A stretch of 64,000 nt of DNA, taken from contig NZ_JBEUMS010000004.1 in the NCBI RefSeq assembly GCF_040543805.1, forward strand, positions 186,001 through 250,000, written 5' to 3'. The notes beneath the pieces were generated by a model. The model was not told where the DNA came from, made no database searches, and saw only the letters and a list, made by a program, of their open reading frames with translations. Of the stretch, positions 24,922 to 34,028 are shown one piece after another. Every line of letters begins with the position of its first letter. Position 1 is the first letter of the stretch. The position numbers and the translations under genes were made by a program. This DNA is from Arcicella rosea (GTDB lineage Bacteria > Bacteroidota > Bacteroidia > Cytophagales > Spirosomataceae).

Positions 24922-25238
24922 AATCGTATTTTCTGAAATATTTAACTTTTCAAAGTTAGTCAAATTTATGAATTTAGACTTTTCAAAACAAAAAAACAAG
25001 GAAAGTTACCAAATAGGCTTATCTTGTTGGATTATCCCAAGAAAAATGCTGGTATATTATTTTTTAAATTATTTTAATTGAGAATGAAACGAAATTGATT
25101 TTTCTCTCCAAGAAAATTCACTATTTTTGCCATCCTTTTGGGGAAATGAAATATAGATTTTCAGCTAAATAGCTAATCGTTTGAAAATCAAATATTTAGT
25201 AAAAGTGCTTTTCTTGAGCCGCCAATATAGATTATAAC
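24922..25238. other. Divergent intergenic region upstream of dnaA
   Basis: These 317 bp separate the mutase operon from dnaA. TATTTTTG at 25122-25129 fits the -7 consensus; TTTT rather than TTTG is present about 19 bp upstream. I looked for DnaA boxes (TTWTNCACA) on both strands and found none, so there is no direct evidence for oriC here. Confidence 0.4.
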
Positions 25239-26684
25239 ATGCATTCAACATCTCAACTTCAAGCAAGGCAAGTTTGGTCAAAGTGCCTTGAGATTATACA
25301 TAACGATATCAACGAACAAAGTTTTAAAACTTGGTTTGAACCTATCATACCCCTGAATGTAAGTAATCAAACTCTTTCTATACAGGTGCCAAGCCAATTT
25401 TTTTATGAATGGCTTGAGGAAAACTATATCCATGTACTTCGTAAAGCAATTGATTTTACTTTAGGAAAAAATGGAATGCTAGAATACTCAATTATAGTTG
25501 ATAAAGGAGATAAGAAAAACCCACCGATAACTTATAATATCCCAAACCAAAAATCATCTGTTCCTGTAACAGCTCAACAACGTAAACCAGAACCAACTTT
25601 GTACGAAAGTCCATTTCAATTAAAAGATTTGGATTCTTTAGATTTGGATTCTTATTTAAACGCACATTACACCTTCGATAATTTTGTAGAAGGAGATTGT
25701 AACCGTTTGGGGCGTTCTGCGGGTTTAGCGGTAGCACAAAGACCAGGTGTTACTTCATTCAACCCATTGATGATTTACGGAAGTGTAGGTTTAGGAAAAA
25801 CGCACTTGATTCAAGCAATCGGGAATTATATCAAAAATACGCAAACCAATAAGTTTGTTTTATATGTTACTTCCGAAAAATTCTGTAATCAATTTATCAA
25901 CGCTATCAAAAATAATACACTACAGGCATTTACTAATTTTTATATGCAAGTAGATTGTTTAATTATTGATGATGTGCAGTTTTTAGCAGGAAAAGAAAAA
26001 ACGCAAGAATCATTCTTCCATATTTTTAACCACTTGCATCAATCAGGAAAGCAAATTATTATGTCGTCTGATAGAGCGCCAAGAGAATTGGCTGGTATGC
26101 AAGATCGTTTACTTTCACGTTTTAAATGGGGTTTAACGGCAGATGTACAGCAACCAGATTTTGAAACAAGAATTGCGATTTTACAGAAGAAACTTCAAGC
26201 TGACGGTATTTATATTGAAGATAAAGTAATTGAATATTTAGCACACAGTATCGATACCAACGTTCGTGAAATGGAAGGAGTAATTGTGTCTTTGATGGCG
26301 CATGCTTCTTTGAATCGCAAGGAAATAGATATGGATTTAGCTAGAACTACTTTGAAAAATATTGTAGTTGATAACGAAAAAGAAGTAACGGTTGATTCTA
26401 TTTTAGATGCAGTAACAAGCCATTTTGATGTAAATATGTCGGATTTGAAAAGTAAAAGTCGTAAGAAAGAAACGGTTTTCCCTCGTCAAATTGCGATGTA
26501 TTTAATGAAAGAATTTACCAATTTACCTTTAAAATCGATTGGGTACCATTTTGGTGGGAGAGACCACAGTACGGTAATTCATGCAGTACAAACAATCAGT
26601 ATCATGCTTGAAACCGACAAAGAAGTAGAAAAAACAATGCAGAAATTATATAAATATTTTAACAGAGTAAGAGTTAAAAATTAG
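25239..26684 (+). CDS. dnaA: Chromosomal replication initiator DnaA
   Basis: The 481-residue initiator binds DnaA boxes and opens oriC. Domain I is at residues 1-85 (VWSKCLEIIHNDINEQSFKTWFEPI). A Pro/Gln-rich linker follows. Domain III has the Walker A GSVGLGKTH at 181-189, Walker B CLIIDDVQFL near 247 and SSDRAPRELAGMQDRLLSRFKWGL. Domain IV ends with the DNA-binding signature FGGRDHSTVIHAVQTI. The start is ATG at 25239. It is transcribed alone, with a strong terminator after the stop and a long divergent region upstream. Confidence 0.98.
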   Translation: MHSTSQLQARQVWSKCLEIIHNDINEQSFKTWFEPIIPLNVSNQTLSIQVPSQFFYEWLEENYIHVLRKAIDFTLGKNGMLEYSIIVDKGDKKNPPITYNIPNQKSSVPVTAQQRKPEPTLYESPFQLKDLDSLDLDSYLNAHYTFDNFVEGDCNRLGRSAGLAVAQRPGVTSFNPLMIYGSVGLGKTHLIQAIGNYIKNTQTNKFVLYVTSEKFCNQFINAIKNNTLQAFTNFYMQVDCLIIDDVQFLAGKEKTQESFFHIFNHLHQSGKQIIMSSDRAPRELAGMQDRLLSRFKWGLTADVQQPDFETRIAILQKKLQADGIYIEDKVIEYLAHSIDTNVREMEGVIVSLMAHASLNRKEIDMDLARTTLKNIVVDNEKEVTVDSILDAVTSHFDVNMSDLKSKSRKKETVFPRQIAMYLMKEFTNLPLKSIGYHFGGRDHSTVIHAVQTISIMLETDKEVEKTMQKLYKYFNRVRVKN

Positions 26685-26695
26685 AAAAAATAACG

Positions 26696-26735
26696 AAAAA
26701 GCCCGAAGAAAATGTAAAGATTCTTCGGGCTTTTT
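26696..26735 (+). terminator. Terminator of dnaA
   Basis: A perfect 15-bp GC-containing stem (26696-26710 against 26721-26735) with a 10-base loop is followed by a run of T. It starts 12 bp after the stop codon. Confidence 0.88.
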
Positions 26736-26809
26736 TTGTTAGATTACCTTGTATAATAGCAGTCAAATCGTATTTTTGTTCTACAATTCAGCTCTTCAAC
26801 TTCAATCTT

Positions 26810-27103
26810 ATGAAAAAAAATATACTCTTGACTTTATTATTAATCAGTTCGTTTTATAGCAATTCTTTGGCAGATGATGTTAATCCCATTGAATTGATGC
26901 CTTTGAAACATAAAAATTTGATGTTAGATAACCCGAAAGGAAAGCTGAAAATCAAATTTGTGATGAATGATTTCAAATCATCTGGTGATACGACTAAACC
27001 CAAAAGTCTTTTTGCAAAAATTAAAAATGTTGTAAATTCTTTGCTAGATGCTTCCGATAATCCACCATTTAAATTACAAGTGGTTCGAGAAAAGAAAAAC
27101 TAA
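26810..27103 (+). CDS. Small exported hypothetical protein, 97 residues
   Basis: The product starts with a signal peptide (MKKNILLTLLLISSFYSNSLA, cleavage likely after LA) and gives a basic mature protein of about 76 residues with no cysteine. I recognise no domain. The region KPKSLFAKIKNVVNSLLDAS may be an amphipathic helix. It lies alone between dnaA and a DUF3667 gene and ends inside a palindromic terminator. Its own promoter should be in the 60 bp after the dnaA terminator. Reality is supported by the signal peptide and by the terminator at the stop. Confidence 0.65.
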   Translation: MKKNILLTLLLISSFYSNSLADDVNPIELMPLKHKNLMLDNPKGKLKIKFVMNDFKSSGDTTKPKSLFAKIKNVVNSLLDASDNPPFKLQVVREKKN

Positions 27104-27136
27104 AAGCGTTGAGATTTTAAATCTCAACGCTTTTAG
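27100..27136. terminator. Bidirectional palindromic terminator
   Basis: An 18-bp perfect stem (27100-27117 against 27119-27136) with a single central base overlaps the end of the small exported gene and precedes the end of the convergent DUF3667 gene. Confidence 0.85.
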
Positions 27137-27139
27137 TTT

Positions 27140-28753
27140 TTATGATAAGGCAAATTTAATTGCTCCTGTAATACTCAGAATTGTAAAGAATGAAATGATG
27201 TAAAGGAAAAACAGAATGAAGGATTTAAAGATAGTTTTGAATAATCGCTGACGATAAACCACTTTCAAGGCTACAATAAAATAAACAATAAAACCTAACA
27301 TGGTAGCAGCTAAAGCTTCTTTCCAGTATCCAAAAAATACGCCTCCACCTACAAAAATAACAATCATTAAAAATAACACACTGTGAATGTGAATAGAAAA
27401 AATAAGATGTTCATAATAATAGCGAGTATGTCCTTCTAAAATATTAGGAACATATTGATACCTTCTGGTTTTTCTGAAACGAATAAGGTAAAGGAAATAA
27501 TCCCATAGGTAACGCAAAATTCTAAAAGGATAAGTGAAAAAACTATGCGAACGTTTGCTATAAAGAAACTTCAAAAGAATTGCTACAATCGGCATTAAAA
27601 TGAACATCATCAATGAGAATACTCCAATTCCAAAATGAGTAATCTCTTGAATTGCTGTTTCAGCATCTTCTTCAAAAGCTAATTCATAATGTGTTACATT
27701 TCTTAAAAAACCTCTTTCTAATGCAAGAAAACCCATGAAATTTGTACTTGCTCTTCCAGTTTTTTTTCTGTGAGTAATTAGACTATCTAATTCAGTATCA
27801 GACATTTTTAAGATTCTCTGTTTATACGCTTTATTCTCGACACTTCCATCACTTCCTTTTATGGTAATAATAGTATCCTGAAAATATTGTACTTTCAGCA
27901 AAGCATTGTTTTTTAAGGAATGAAGTCTTAATACATACTTTAACTGGCTTTTTGTACCAATCGTTTCTGTAAAATACTCACTCATTTCGTTACTGACATC
28001 ACTCAATTCTACCGTATTTACAGTATCTAAAACGATTTGCTTTTGAATGGCAATTAACCTTTGTCGTTGTTGATGTTCGGGTAGCTTTTCTATTAGTGTT
28101 CTTAAAGTATCGTCATTTTGGATGTTCATTTCATCCAAAATTTCATCAGCATCAATATTGACGAAATCTATCCAGCTATTTGTTTTCTTTTGTAAATCTT
28201 TTGTTTGTTCATTCAGATTCTCTAAATCTTTAATATCACTTTTAACATCATTTAACTCGTATTCAGCCTTATATAAGCCATTGGTATCGCTTGATGATTT
28301 TATTTCCTTCAAGGCTTTCTTAGCGTTCTTTAGTCTTTTTTGATTTTCTTTTTCTGCCTTACTTTTTGATTCAGAAACGCCATCAACCACACCATCAAAA
28401 AAGCCATTTTGTCCTTTTTCAATAGCAGTATCAATCATAAAGCCTAAGAGTAAGAAAAAAAGAAAAGACGCCAGAAAATAAAGGCGAATAGGAGGGACAT
28501 AGCGCCCACGGCGACCTTCCAGAAAGTCTTTCGTGATTTTGCCAGGATACAAAAAAATAGCACGAAGGGTATTATATAATTTGGTGTCGAGATGGGTGAA
28601 GCCTTCAACTACTTCAAAAATTAAGTGACCAACTGGTACTTTTAAATCATGATTTTCTTGCCCACAATTCGGACAAAAATTATCTTCAGGTTTTAAGATT
28701 GTGTGGCAGTTATGACAAATTTCTACTTTTCTGCGTTTTTTGTGTTCAGACAT
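27140..28753 (-). CDS. DUF3667 membrane protein with zinc ribbon and large coiled-coil insert
   Basis: The 537-residue protein begins with a zinc ribbon, CHNCHTILKPEDNFCPNCGQ, and then the DUF3667 block HLIFEVVEGFTHLDTKLYNTLRAIFLYPGKITKDFLEGRRGRYVPPIRLYFLASFLFFL. The first membrane segment is near residues 92-112. Between it and about four C-terminal membrane segments (from residue 370) lies a charged, Lys/Glu/Asp-rich insert of about 250 residues with coiled-coil character. Common DUF3667 proteins are much shorter, so the insert is unusual. The function of the family is unknown. It is a stand-alone gene. Confidence 0.85.
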   Translation of the reverse strand: MSEHKKRRKVEICHNCHTILKPEDNFCPNCGQENHDLKVPVGHLIFEVVEGFTHLDTKLYNTLRAIFLYPGKITKDFLEGRRGRYVPPIRLYFLASFLFFLLLGFMIDTAIEKGQNGFFDGVVDGVSESKSKAEKENQKRLKNAKKALKEIKSSSDTNGLYKAEYELNDVKSDIKDLENLNEQTKDLQKKTNSWIDFVNIDADEILDEMNIQNDDTLRTLIEKLPEHQQRQRLIAIQKQIVLDTVNTVELSDVSNEMSEYFTETIGTKSQLKYVLRLHSLKNNALLKVQYFQDTIITIKGSDGSVENKAYKQRILKMSDTELDSLITHRKKTGRASTNFMGFLALERGFLRNVTHYELAFEEDAETAIQEITHFGIGVFSLMMFILMPIVAILLKFLYSKRSHSFFTYPFRILRYLWDYFLYLIRFRKTRRYQYVPNILEGHTRYYYEHLIFSIHIHSVLFLMIVIFVGGGVFFGYWKEALAATMLGFIVYFIVALKVVYRQRLFKTIFKSFILFFLYIISFFTILSITGAIKFALS

Positions 28754-28812
28754 TCCAATGGTTAGTGTTAAATAATGAAGTGCGATTTAGAATTTCCATT
28801 GAAAGTAATAAA

Positions 28813-28846
28813 AAAAAGGAGAAAATCAGCTGATTTTCTCCTTTTT
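28813..28846 (-). terminator. Terminator of recA (perfect palindrome)
   Basis: A perfect 17-bp palindrome without a loop, with A/T runs at both ends, lies about 40 bp after the recA stop on the minus strand. Confidence 0.85.
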
Positions 28847-28884
28847 AATGCAAAACAATGACTGTTTTGGCTAAAAAATGAAAT

Positions 28885-29961
28885 TTATTCTAATTCGCCA
28901 TCATCAGCGATATTAGGCTCACTTGTATCAAGTAATGCTTTTTCGTCGCCTTTGATTTTCTCCTTGATTTTATTTTCAAGTTCTTCTAATAAATCTGGAT
29001 TATCTTTTAGCATTTCTTTTACGCCGTCACGTCCTTGTCCTAAACGGTTAGTACCATAGCTAAACCATGAACCTGATTTTTTCACAACTTCCATATCAAC
29101 GGCTAAATCAAGTACTTCACCAGCTTTAGAAATTCCTTCGCCATACATGATGTCGAATTCAACGACCTTGAATGGAGGAGCAACTTTGTTTTTAACAACT
29201 TTTACACGAGTACGGTTACCAATTACGTTGTCTCCGTCTTTAATTTGACCAATTCTACGAATATCCAAACGAACAGAAGCATAGAATTTCAAGGCATTAC
29301 CACCCGTTGTTGTTTCTGGACTACCAAACATTACGCCGATTTTATCACGCAATTGGTTGATAAAAATACAGCAACAGCCAGTTCTATTAATAACACCTGT
29401 CAATTTACGCAAAGCCTGCGACATCAAACGAGCTTGAAGACCCATTTTAGAATCGCCCATATCGCCTTCTAGTTCTGCCTTTGGAACAAGAGCCGCCACA
29501 GAGTCAATTACACAAATATCAATCGCACCTGATGAAATCAATTGTTCAGCAATTTCCAAAGCTTGCTCACCACTATCAGGTTGTGAAATCAATAAATTCG
29601 CAGTATCGATACCTAGTTTTTCAGCATAACCTTTATCAAAAGCATGTTCAGCATCAATAAAAGCGGCCAAGCCACCTGCTTTTTGTGCTTCTGCAATGCA
29701 GTGCATTGTTAAAGTAGTTTTACCAGAAGATTCTGGTCCGTAGATTTCAATGACTCTTCCACGAGGTACTCCACCTACACCAAGTGCTAAATCTAGCCCT
29801 AATGAACCTGTTGAAATCACGGGAACGTCAAGTACTTTACTATCCGACAAGCGCATTACTGTACCTTTTCCGTATGCTTTGTCTAATTTTTCAAGCGTTG
29901 TTTGTAATGCTTTTAATTTTTCGTTGGCAGGATTTGTTGCCTCCGCTTGTTGTTTTGCCAT
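28885..29961 (-). CDS. recA: Recombinase RecA
   Basis: The 358-residue protein is a canonical RecA: Walker A GPESSGKTT, LAAFIDAEHAFDKGYA, the L1 region, Walker B ICVIDSVAALVPKAELEGDMGD, and the L2/ATP-coupling segment FINQLRDKIGVMFGSPETTTGGNALKFYAS. It forms filaments on single-stranded DNA for homologous recombination and drives LexA self-cleavage where LexA is present. A short acidic tail is normal. It is transcribed alone, divergent from the 30161 gene. I did not identify a LexA-type operator in the 200 bp upstream. Confidence 0.98.
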   Translation of the reverse strand: MAKQQAEATNPANEKLKALQTTLEKLDKAYGKGTVMRLSDSKVLDVPVISTGSLGLDLALGVGGVPRGRVIEIYGPESSGKTTLTMHCIAEAQKAGGLAAFIDAEHAFDKGYAEKLGIDTANLLISQPDSGEQALEIAEQLISSGAIDICVIDSVAALVPKAELEGDMGDSKMGLQARLMSQALRKLTGVINRTGCCCIFINQLRDKIGVMFGSPETTTGGNALKFYASVRLDIRRIGQIKDGDNVIGNRTRVKVVKNKVAPPFKVVEFDIMYGEGISKAGEVLDLAVDMEVVKKSGSWFSYGTNRLGQGRDGVKEMLKDNPDLLEELENKIKEKIKGDEKALLDTSEPNIADDGELE

Positions 29962-30160
29962 GTTGGATTTTTAGGTTAAATTTTGGTTTTAATTCGGGGA
30001 ATCAAGCTGAGTTATTGAAATTTTGTTGAGAAACAATTAGCAATAGGGAATCAAAGCCAGTTTTTTTCTGTCATTGATTAGTAGAACTCAATACCCGAAT
30101 TCAAAATTTTTAATGGTGAAATTACCAAATTTTCAGCAATTTAAAGTACTTTGCTTACAA

Positions 30161-31282
30161 ATGTTCAGACGATTTTTTCAAATAAACCTAGCCCTCTTTT
30201 TGTTTACTGCTCAGTATAGCTTTGCTCAGTTAAACAATACTCATCTGGAAACTTTCCAGCACATCGATTCCACCAAAAACCAACAGCTTTATTTTCAATT
30301 CGATAGCTTTAGTTTTTTGAAAAATAATGAATACTTCGGAAAAATTGCCGATGGATTTACTCTTTTTGGGAATCAATTTTCTCCAAAGTTTATTTATCAG
30401 CCAGCACCTAATGTAAGTATTGAAGCTGGAGTTTATGCTTGGAAAGATTTCGGAAATGATAAGTTCACAAGTGTACAACCAATTTTTACTATCAAAGTTC
30501 AAAAAGATTCTTCGCAGTTTTTGTTTGGAAATTTAGATGGTCAGTTGAATCATCATTTGATAGAACCAATGATGAATTTTGAAAGAGTAATCTTAAATCG
30601 CCAAGAATTTGGACTTCAATACACCAAACGTACCTCAAAAACCTTTTTTGATAGTTGGATTGATTGGCAACAAATGATTTATAAAGGTTCTGATTTTCAA
30701 GAAAAAATCTTTGCTGGTTTTTCTTGGAACAAACGCTTGATTCAACATAAAAATTTCACGCTTTCTTTGCCAGTTCAATTGACTTTATTGCATCATGGCG
30801 GACAAATAACGAGTTCAAAAGATACCAATCAAGTAGTTACTTATACCAATGTAGCGCTTGGAGTAGAGGCTGAATTGAAAACCAATGGTTTTATTCAAAG
30901 TATCAAAACTCAAAATTATTGGTTGGGTTATCGTCAAAATTCGGGCTACAATCCATATTTTTCAGAAGGTTCAGGTATTTATTTGAATTTATTGGCTGAA
31001 ACAAAAGTGATGAATTTGATGCTGAGTTACTGGAAATCAAGTGGATATACTTCAGAAATGGGTGGAGATTTGTACCAATCGGTTGGAAGAGTTTACCGAA
31101 ATCCGAATCAATTAGAAAAAGAGCGTAAATTGTTATTCTTTAGATTTATGAAAGACTGGAAACTGATTGATAATTTATGGCTTACTTTTAGATTTGAACC
31201 TTATTTAGATTTGAATAATCACTCTTTTGAACATTCCGAAGGTTTATTTTTAACTTATTGTAAAGGATTTAGACTTAAGTGA
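30161..31282 (+). CDS. Exported beta-rich protein, probably outer-membrane associated
   Basis: From ATG 30161 the protein has 373 residues with a clear signal peptide (MFRRFFQINLALFLFTAQYSFAQ). An earlier in-frame ATG at 30113 would put 16 extra residues before it. The rest has alternating aromatic/hydrophobic strands, for example YTKRTSKTFFDSWIDWQQMIYKG, FTLSLPVQLTLLHHGG and LNLLAETKVMNLMLSYWKSSGY, and a C-terminal strand ending GFRLK. This resembles an outer-membrane beta barrel, but I do not recognise a family. It lies 58 bp before the DUF4920 gene on the same strand. Confidence 0.65.
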   Translation: MFRRFFQINLALFLFTAQYSFAQLNNTHLETFQHIDSTKNQQLYFQFDSFSFLKNNEYFGKIADGFTLFGNQFSPKFIYQPAPNVSIEAGVYAWKDFGNDKFTSVQPIFTIKVQKDSSQFLFGNLDGQLNHHLIEPMMNFERVILNRQEFGLQYTKRTSKTFFDSWIDWQQMIYKGSDFQEKIFAGFSWNKRLIQHKNFTLSLPVQLTLLHHGGQITSSKDTNQVVTYTNVALGVEAELKTNGFIQSIKTQNYWLGYRQNSGYNPYFSEGSGIYLNLLAETKVMNLMLSYWKSSGYTSEMGGDLYQSVGRVYRNPNQLEKERKLLFFRFMKDWKLIDNLWLTFRFEPYLDLNNHSFEHSEGLFLTYCKGFRLK

Positions 31283-31314
31283 TTGAGATTCAATTAAATT
31301 ATTCAATAAATTTG
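31283..31314 (+). promoter_or_regulatory. Candidate promoter of the DUF4920 gene
   Basis: TAAATTTG at 31307-31314 fits TAnnTTTG. A TTGA at 31283-31286 lies 20 bp before it. The element begins just after the stop codon of the upstream gene. Start of transcription would be near 31320. Confidence 0.4.
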
Positions 31315-31340
31315 TACAATTCATTAAACAAATAGGAAAC

Positions 31341-31784
31341 ATGAAAAAGTTAGTACTGGTTTTGTCATTAATGGTAGCTGCATTTTCAATCAATGCACAA
31401 AGTAAATTCGGACAAGAAATAAACGAAGAAGGTGCAATTCCTACAACTGAATTATTGAAAAAAGCAGATGGAAAAGAAGAAATTACGGCTAAGGTTTCGG
31501 GCGTTGTTGAATCAGTTTGCCAAGTAAAAGGTTGCTGGATGAAAGTAAAACTAGACGACGGACAAACGATGCGTGTTACTTTCAAAGATTATGGTTTTTT
31601 TGTACCAAAAGACATCGCAGGTAAAACGGTAGTTATCGACGGAACGGCGAAAGTAAAAACCACATCAGTAGCTGATTTAAAACATTATGCAGAAGATGCA
31701 GGCAAAAGCAAAGAAGAAATTGCCAAAATCAAAAAGCCAGAAAAAGCTTTGGGTTTTGTAGCTAATGGTGTAATTGTAAAATAA
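31341..31784 (+). CDS. DUF4920 domain exported protein
   Basis: This 147-residue protein has a signal peptide (MKKLVLVLSLMVAAFSINAQ) and the DUF4920 domain with its conserved cysteine pair in VESVCQVKGCWMKVKLDDGQTMRVTFKDYGFFVPKD. This is an OB-like beta domain found in the periplasm of Bacteroidota; the two cysteines may bind metal or form a disulfide. The C-terminal part has a charged helix (DLKHYAEDAGKSKEEIAKIKKPEK). Function is not established. The gene has its own promoter candidate and a strong terminator. Confidence 0.88.
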   Translation: MKKLVLVLSLMVAAFSINAQSKFGQEINEEGAIPTTELLKKADGKEEITAKVSGVVESVCQVKGCWMKVKLDDGQTMRVTFKDYGFFVPKDIAGKTVVIDGTAKVKTTSVADLKHYAEDAGKSKEEIAKIKKPEKALGFVANGVIVK

Positions 31785-31792
31785 ATCCCATG

Positions 31793-31828
31793 AAAAAGGC
31801 TAAGAAATTTAAAATTCTTAGCCTTTTT
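31793..31828. terminator. Terminator between DUF4920 and methyltransferase genes
   Basis: A perfect 14-bp stem (31793-31806 against 31815-31828) with an 8-base loop is followed by T-rich sequence. It lies between convergent genes, so it may serve both. Confidence 0.8.
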
Positions 31829-31845
31829 TCTTTTGATGATTTTGC

Positions 31846-32619
31846 TTAAAATCTCAAGATAAAATGTTGTTTAGGTTGATTTTTTCTAAAAAAAACCAAA
31901 CCAATAAAGAATAAATCTATCGTTATCATCACGCTTGGATGTGCTTTAATATATTGCCAAGCTTCCTGCATTTCTTCCGACCAATGAATATCATCGAATA
32001 TAAATAATGATGATTCGCTTGCTCTGCTTAAGCACATTTCAAAATACTTCACCGTTGGCTCATAACGATGGTTGGCATCAAAAAAAGCGAAGTCAATCGT
32101 TTCAGTTTTGGCAATTTGTGTTGCCAATGTTTCATCTAAATTTCCTACTACAATTTCTATATTATTGGCAGATAATTCGTCAAAATTTTCTTGAGCAATT
32201 TTTGCTGTTATCGGGCAACCTTCAAAAGTAATCACTTTAGCATTTTGCAAAGCCTTAGCTTCGTACAATGTGGTAATTCCGAGAGAAGTCCCTAAATCAA
32301 AAATTACTTTAGGTTCAAAATGTTGAATAAGTCTGAAAAGTAATTTGCCAAATTTTGAAGGCTTTTCGGCACTTTTAGCAATTTGTTTGATTTGCCTTGA
32401 ATTGGATGAATGAATCTTTGAACCTGCTCCAAAATCTGTAATTTCTATTACTTTATCGTTTTTCAGCAATCTTTTTCGCAAAGCTTCAATGCTTTTGAAA
32501 TGTGGAGATTGAAAACTTTTTGCAAGAATAATTTTAGTATAAAGTTGAAAAACAAAAGGCGAATGAATTGCGTGTTCGTTTTTGGAAGCAAGTAAATATT
32601 GAAAATATCTTTTAATCAA
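31846..32619 (-). CDS. Class I SAM-dependent methyltransferase (O-methyltransferase-like)
   Basis: The 257-residue protein has the Rossmann-type SAM site: VIFDLGTSLGITTLYEAKAL (motif I), VITFEGCPITAKIAQENFDEL (acidic end of strand 2), and DFAFFDANHRYEPTVKYFEM near the O-methyltransferase catalytic zone. It has no signal peptide. Comparable proteins in Bacteroidota are annotated as class I methyltransferases close to the catechol O-methyltransferase type. The substrate is unknown. It is a stand-alone gene; a compound hairpin element lies upstream. Confidence 0.8.
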   Translation of the reverse strand: MIKRYFQYLLASKNEHAIHSPFVFQLYTKIILAKSFQSPHFKSIEALRKRLLKNDKVIEITDFGAGSKIHSSNSRQIKQIAKSAEKPSKFGKLLFRLIQHFEPKVIFDLGTSLGITTLYEAKALQNAKVITFEGCPITAKIAQENFDELSANNIEIVVGNLDETLATQIAKTETIDFAFFDANHRYEPTVKYFEMCLSRASESSLFIFDDIHWSEEMQEAWQYIKAHPSVMITIDLFFIGLVFFRKNQPKQHFILRF

Positions 32620-32716
32620 AATATGATTTTATTTTGTGAATGAGCAACAATAGCAAAGTAAGAAAAAACAATAAGAAATATTGAACTGAATATTTCTTGT
32701 GCGTAAGCAATTTTTC

Positions 32717-32801
32717 GAAATTCCGCTGTTTGAGCGGAGCGAGTTTCGGAATTTCTTGATTTTCTTTTGTTACTTTTCTTGTATCAATACAAGAAAAGTA
32801 A
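32717..32801. repeat. Compound hairpin element in intergenic space
   Basis: Two hairpins lie in tandem: one with GAAATTCCG (32717-32725) pairing to CGGAATTTC (32747-32755), and one with a perfect 15-bp stem (32770-32784 against 32787-32801) and a 2-base loop. No T-run follows on either strand. It sits between two minus-strand genes and may be a repetitive extragenic palindrome. Confidence 0.6.
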
Positions 32802-32860
32802 GGTCTTTGGAAAATGAAGTATTATATTTTTAAATGTAAATCAAACTCCTAAATATTCAT

Positions 32861-33247
32861 TTAATTCATCCTAAAAGGAGCAACCATCGTAAAATCTGGA
32901 ATAACAACATTGAAAAACTTACCATCAAAAATACGTTCCATCTGATAAGTCCCCGCCATTTTACCAAGCGAAGTATTCAAATTACAACCGCTAGTATATT
33001 CGTAGGTTTGTCCAGGTTCTAAAGTTGGTTGCTGACCAACTACACCTTCGCCTTCAACTTCACGCACCAAACCATTAGCATCATGGATATACCAATGACG
33101 ACGCAATAATTTCACCGTATAATCGCTTCCATTATGAATTTTGATATGATATGAAAAAACAAAATTTCCTTGAAATGGATTAGAATATTCAGGTTGAAAG
33201 TGGGTCAAAACGCTTACCTTTACACCATTTGTGATAGCTGAGACCAT
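32861..33247 (-). CDS. apaG: ApaG family protein
   Basis: The 128-residue protein is a full-length ApaG: a single immunoglobulin/FN3-like beta sandwich with SNPFQGNFVFSYHIKIHNGSDYTVKLLRRHWYIHDANG, then GVVGQQPTLEPGQTYEYTSGC and MAGTYQMER. ApaG binds pyrophosphate-like ligands in some bacteria and has been linked to cobalt/magnesium resistance, but its physiological role is unsettled. It stands alone, divergent from ung by 98 bp. Confidence 0.93.
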   Translation of the reverse strand: MVSAITNGVKVSVLTHFQPEYSNPFQGNFVFSYHIKIHNGSDYTVKLLRRHWYIHDANGLVREVEGEGVVGQQPTLEPGQTYEYTSGCNLNTSLGKMAGTYQMERIFDGKFFNVVIPDFTMVAPFRMN

Positions 33248-33345
33248 TTTTTTAATTAGTTTTTTACAATATATTTTAGCGAAAATTACATTACATTGTC
33301 TGAAAAATCAACGTAATTGATAAATTTATTAAAACCCATTGAAGA

Positions 33346-34011
33346 ATGAACGTAAAAATTGAAGATTCTTGGAAAGAAAGATTGAGTCCAGAATTTGAAA
33401 AACCTTATTTTAAAACCTTAGTTGACTTTGTTAAAAACGAATATACCGCTGGAACGGTATATCCACCCGGAAAACTAATTTTTAACGCTTTTGATAAATG
33501 TCCTTTTAATGAGACTAAAGTAGTGATTCTTGGGCAAGACCCTTATCATGGAGCTGGGCAAGCGATGGGACTTTCCTTTTCTGTAAACGATGGAATTTCT
33601 GCGCCACCTTCGTTAATCAATATTTTTAAAGAAATTAAAGATGATTTAGGTATCCCGATTCCAAAATCTGGCAATTTAGAACGTTGGGCAAACCAAGGCG
33701 TATTATTATTAAATGCCACTTTAACAGTTAGAGCTTCTGAGGCTGGTTCACACCAGAAAAAAGGGTGGGAAACTTTTACCGATGCTGTAATTAAATGTAT
33801 TTCGGAAGAGAAAGAAGGAGTAGTTTTTATGCTTTGGGGAAAGTACGCTCAGGACAAAGGAGCGGTAATTAATGCCTCAAAACACTTAGTTTTGAAATCT
33901 AAACATCCTTCGCCAATGGCTGCTAATTCGGGCGGTTGGTTTGGAAATCATCATTTTTCAAAAGCTAATGAATATTTAGTACGTAAAGGACTTGCAGGTA
34001 TTCAATGGTAA
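33346..34011 (+). CDS. ung: Uracil-DNA glycosylase (family 1)
   Basis: The 221-residue enzyme removes uracil from DNA. The catalytic water-activating loop is GQDPYHGAGQAMGLSFSV near residue 62; the LLLNATLTVRASEAGSH and FMLWGKYAQDKGAVI blocks follow, and the minor-groove loop is HPSPMAANSGGWFGNHHFSKANEYL. In the standard loop the sequence is HPSPLS, so the M here is a small change. It has no signal peptide, as expected. An SGNH hydrolase gene starts 17 bp after its stop, so they may share a transcript. Confidence 0.96.
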   Translation: MNVKIEDSWKERLSPEFEKPYFKTLVDFVKNEYTAGTVYPPGKLIFNAFDKCPFNETKVVILGQDPYHGAGQAMGLSFSVNDGISAPPSLINIFKEIKDDLGIPIPKSGNLERWANQGVLLLNATLTVRASEAGSHQKKGWETFTDAVIKCISEEKEGVVFMLWGKYAQDKGAVINASKHLVLKSKHPSPMAANSGGWFGNHHFSKANEYLVRKGLAGIQW

Positions 34012-34028
34012 AAAAACTCAAATCTTCT

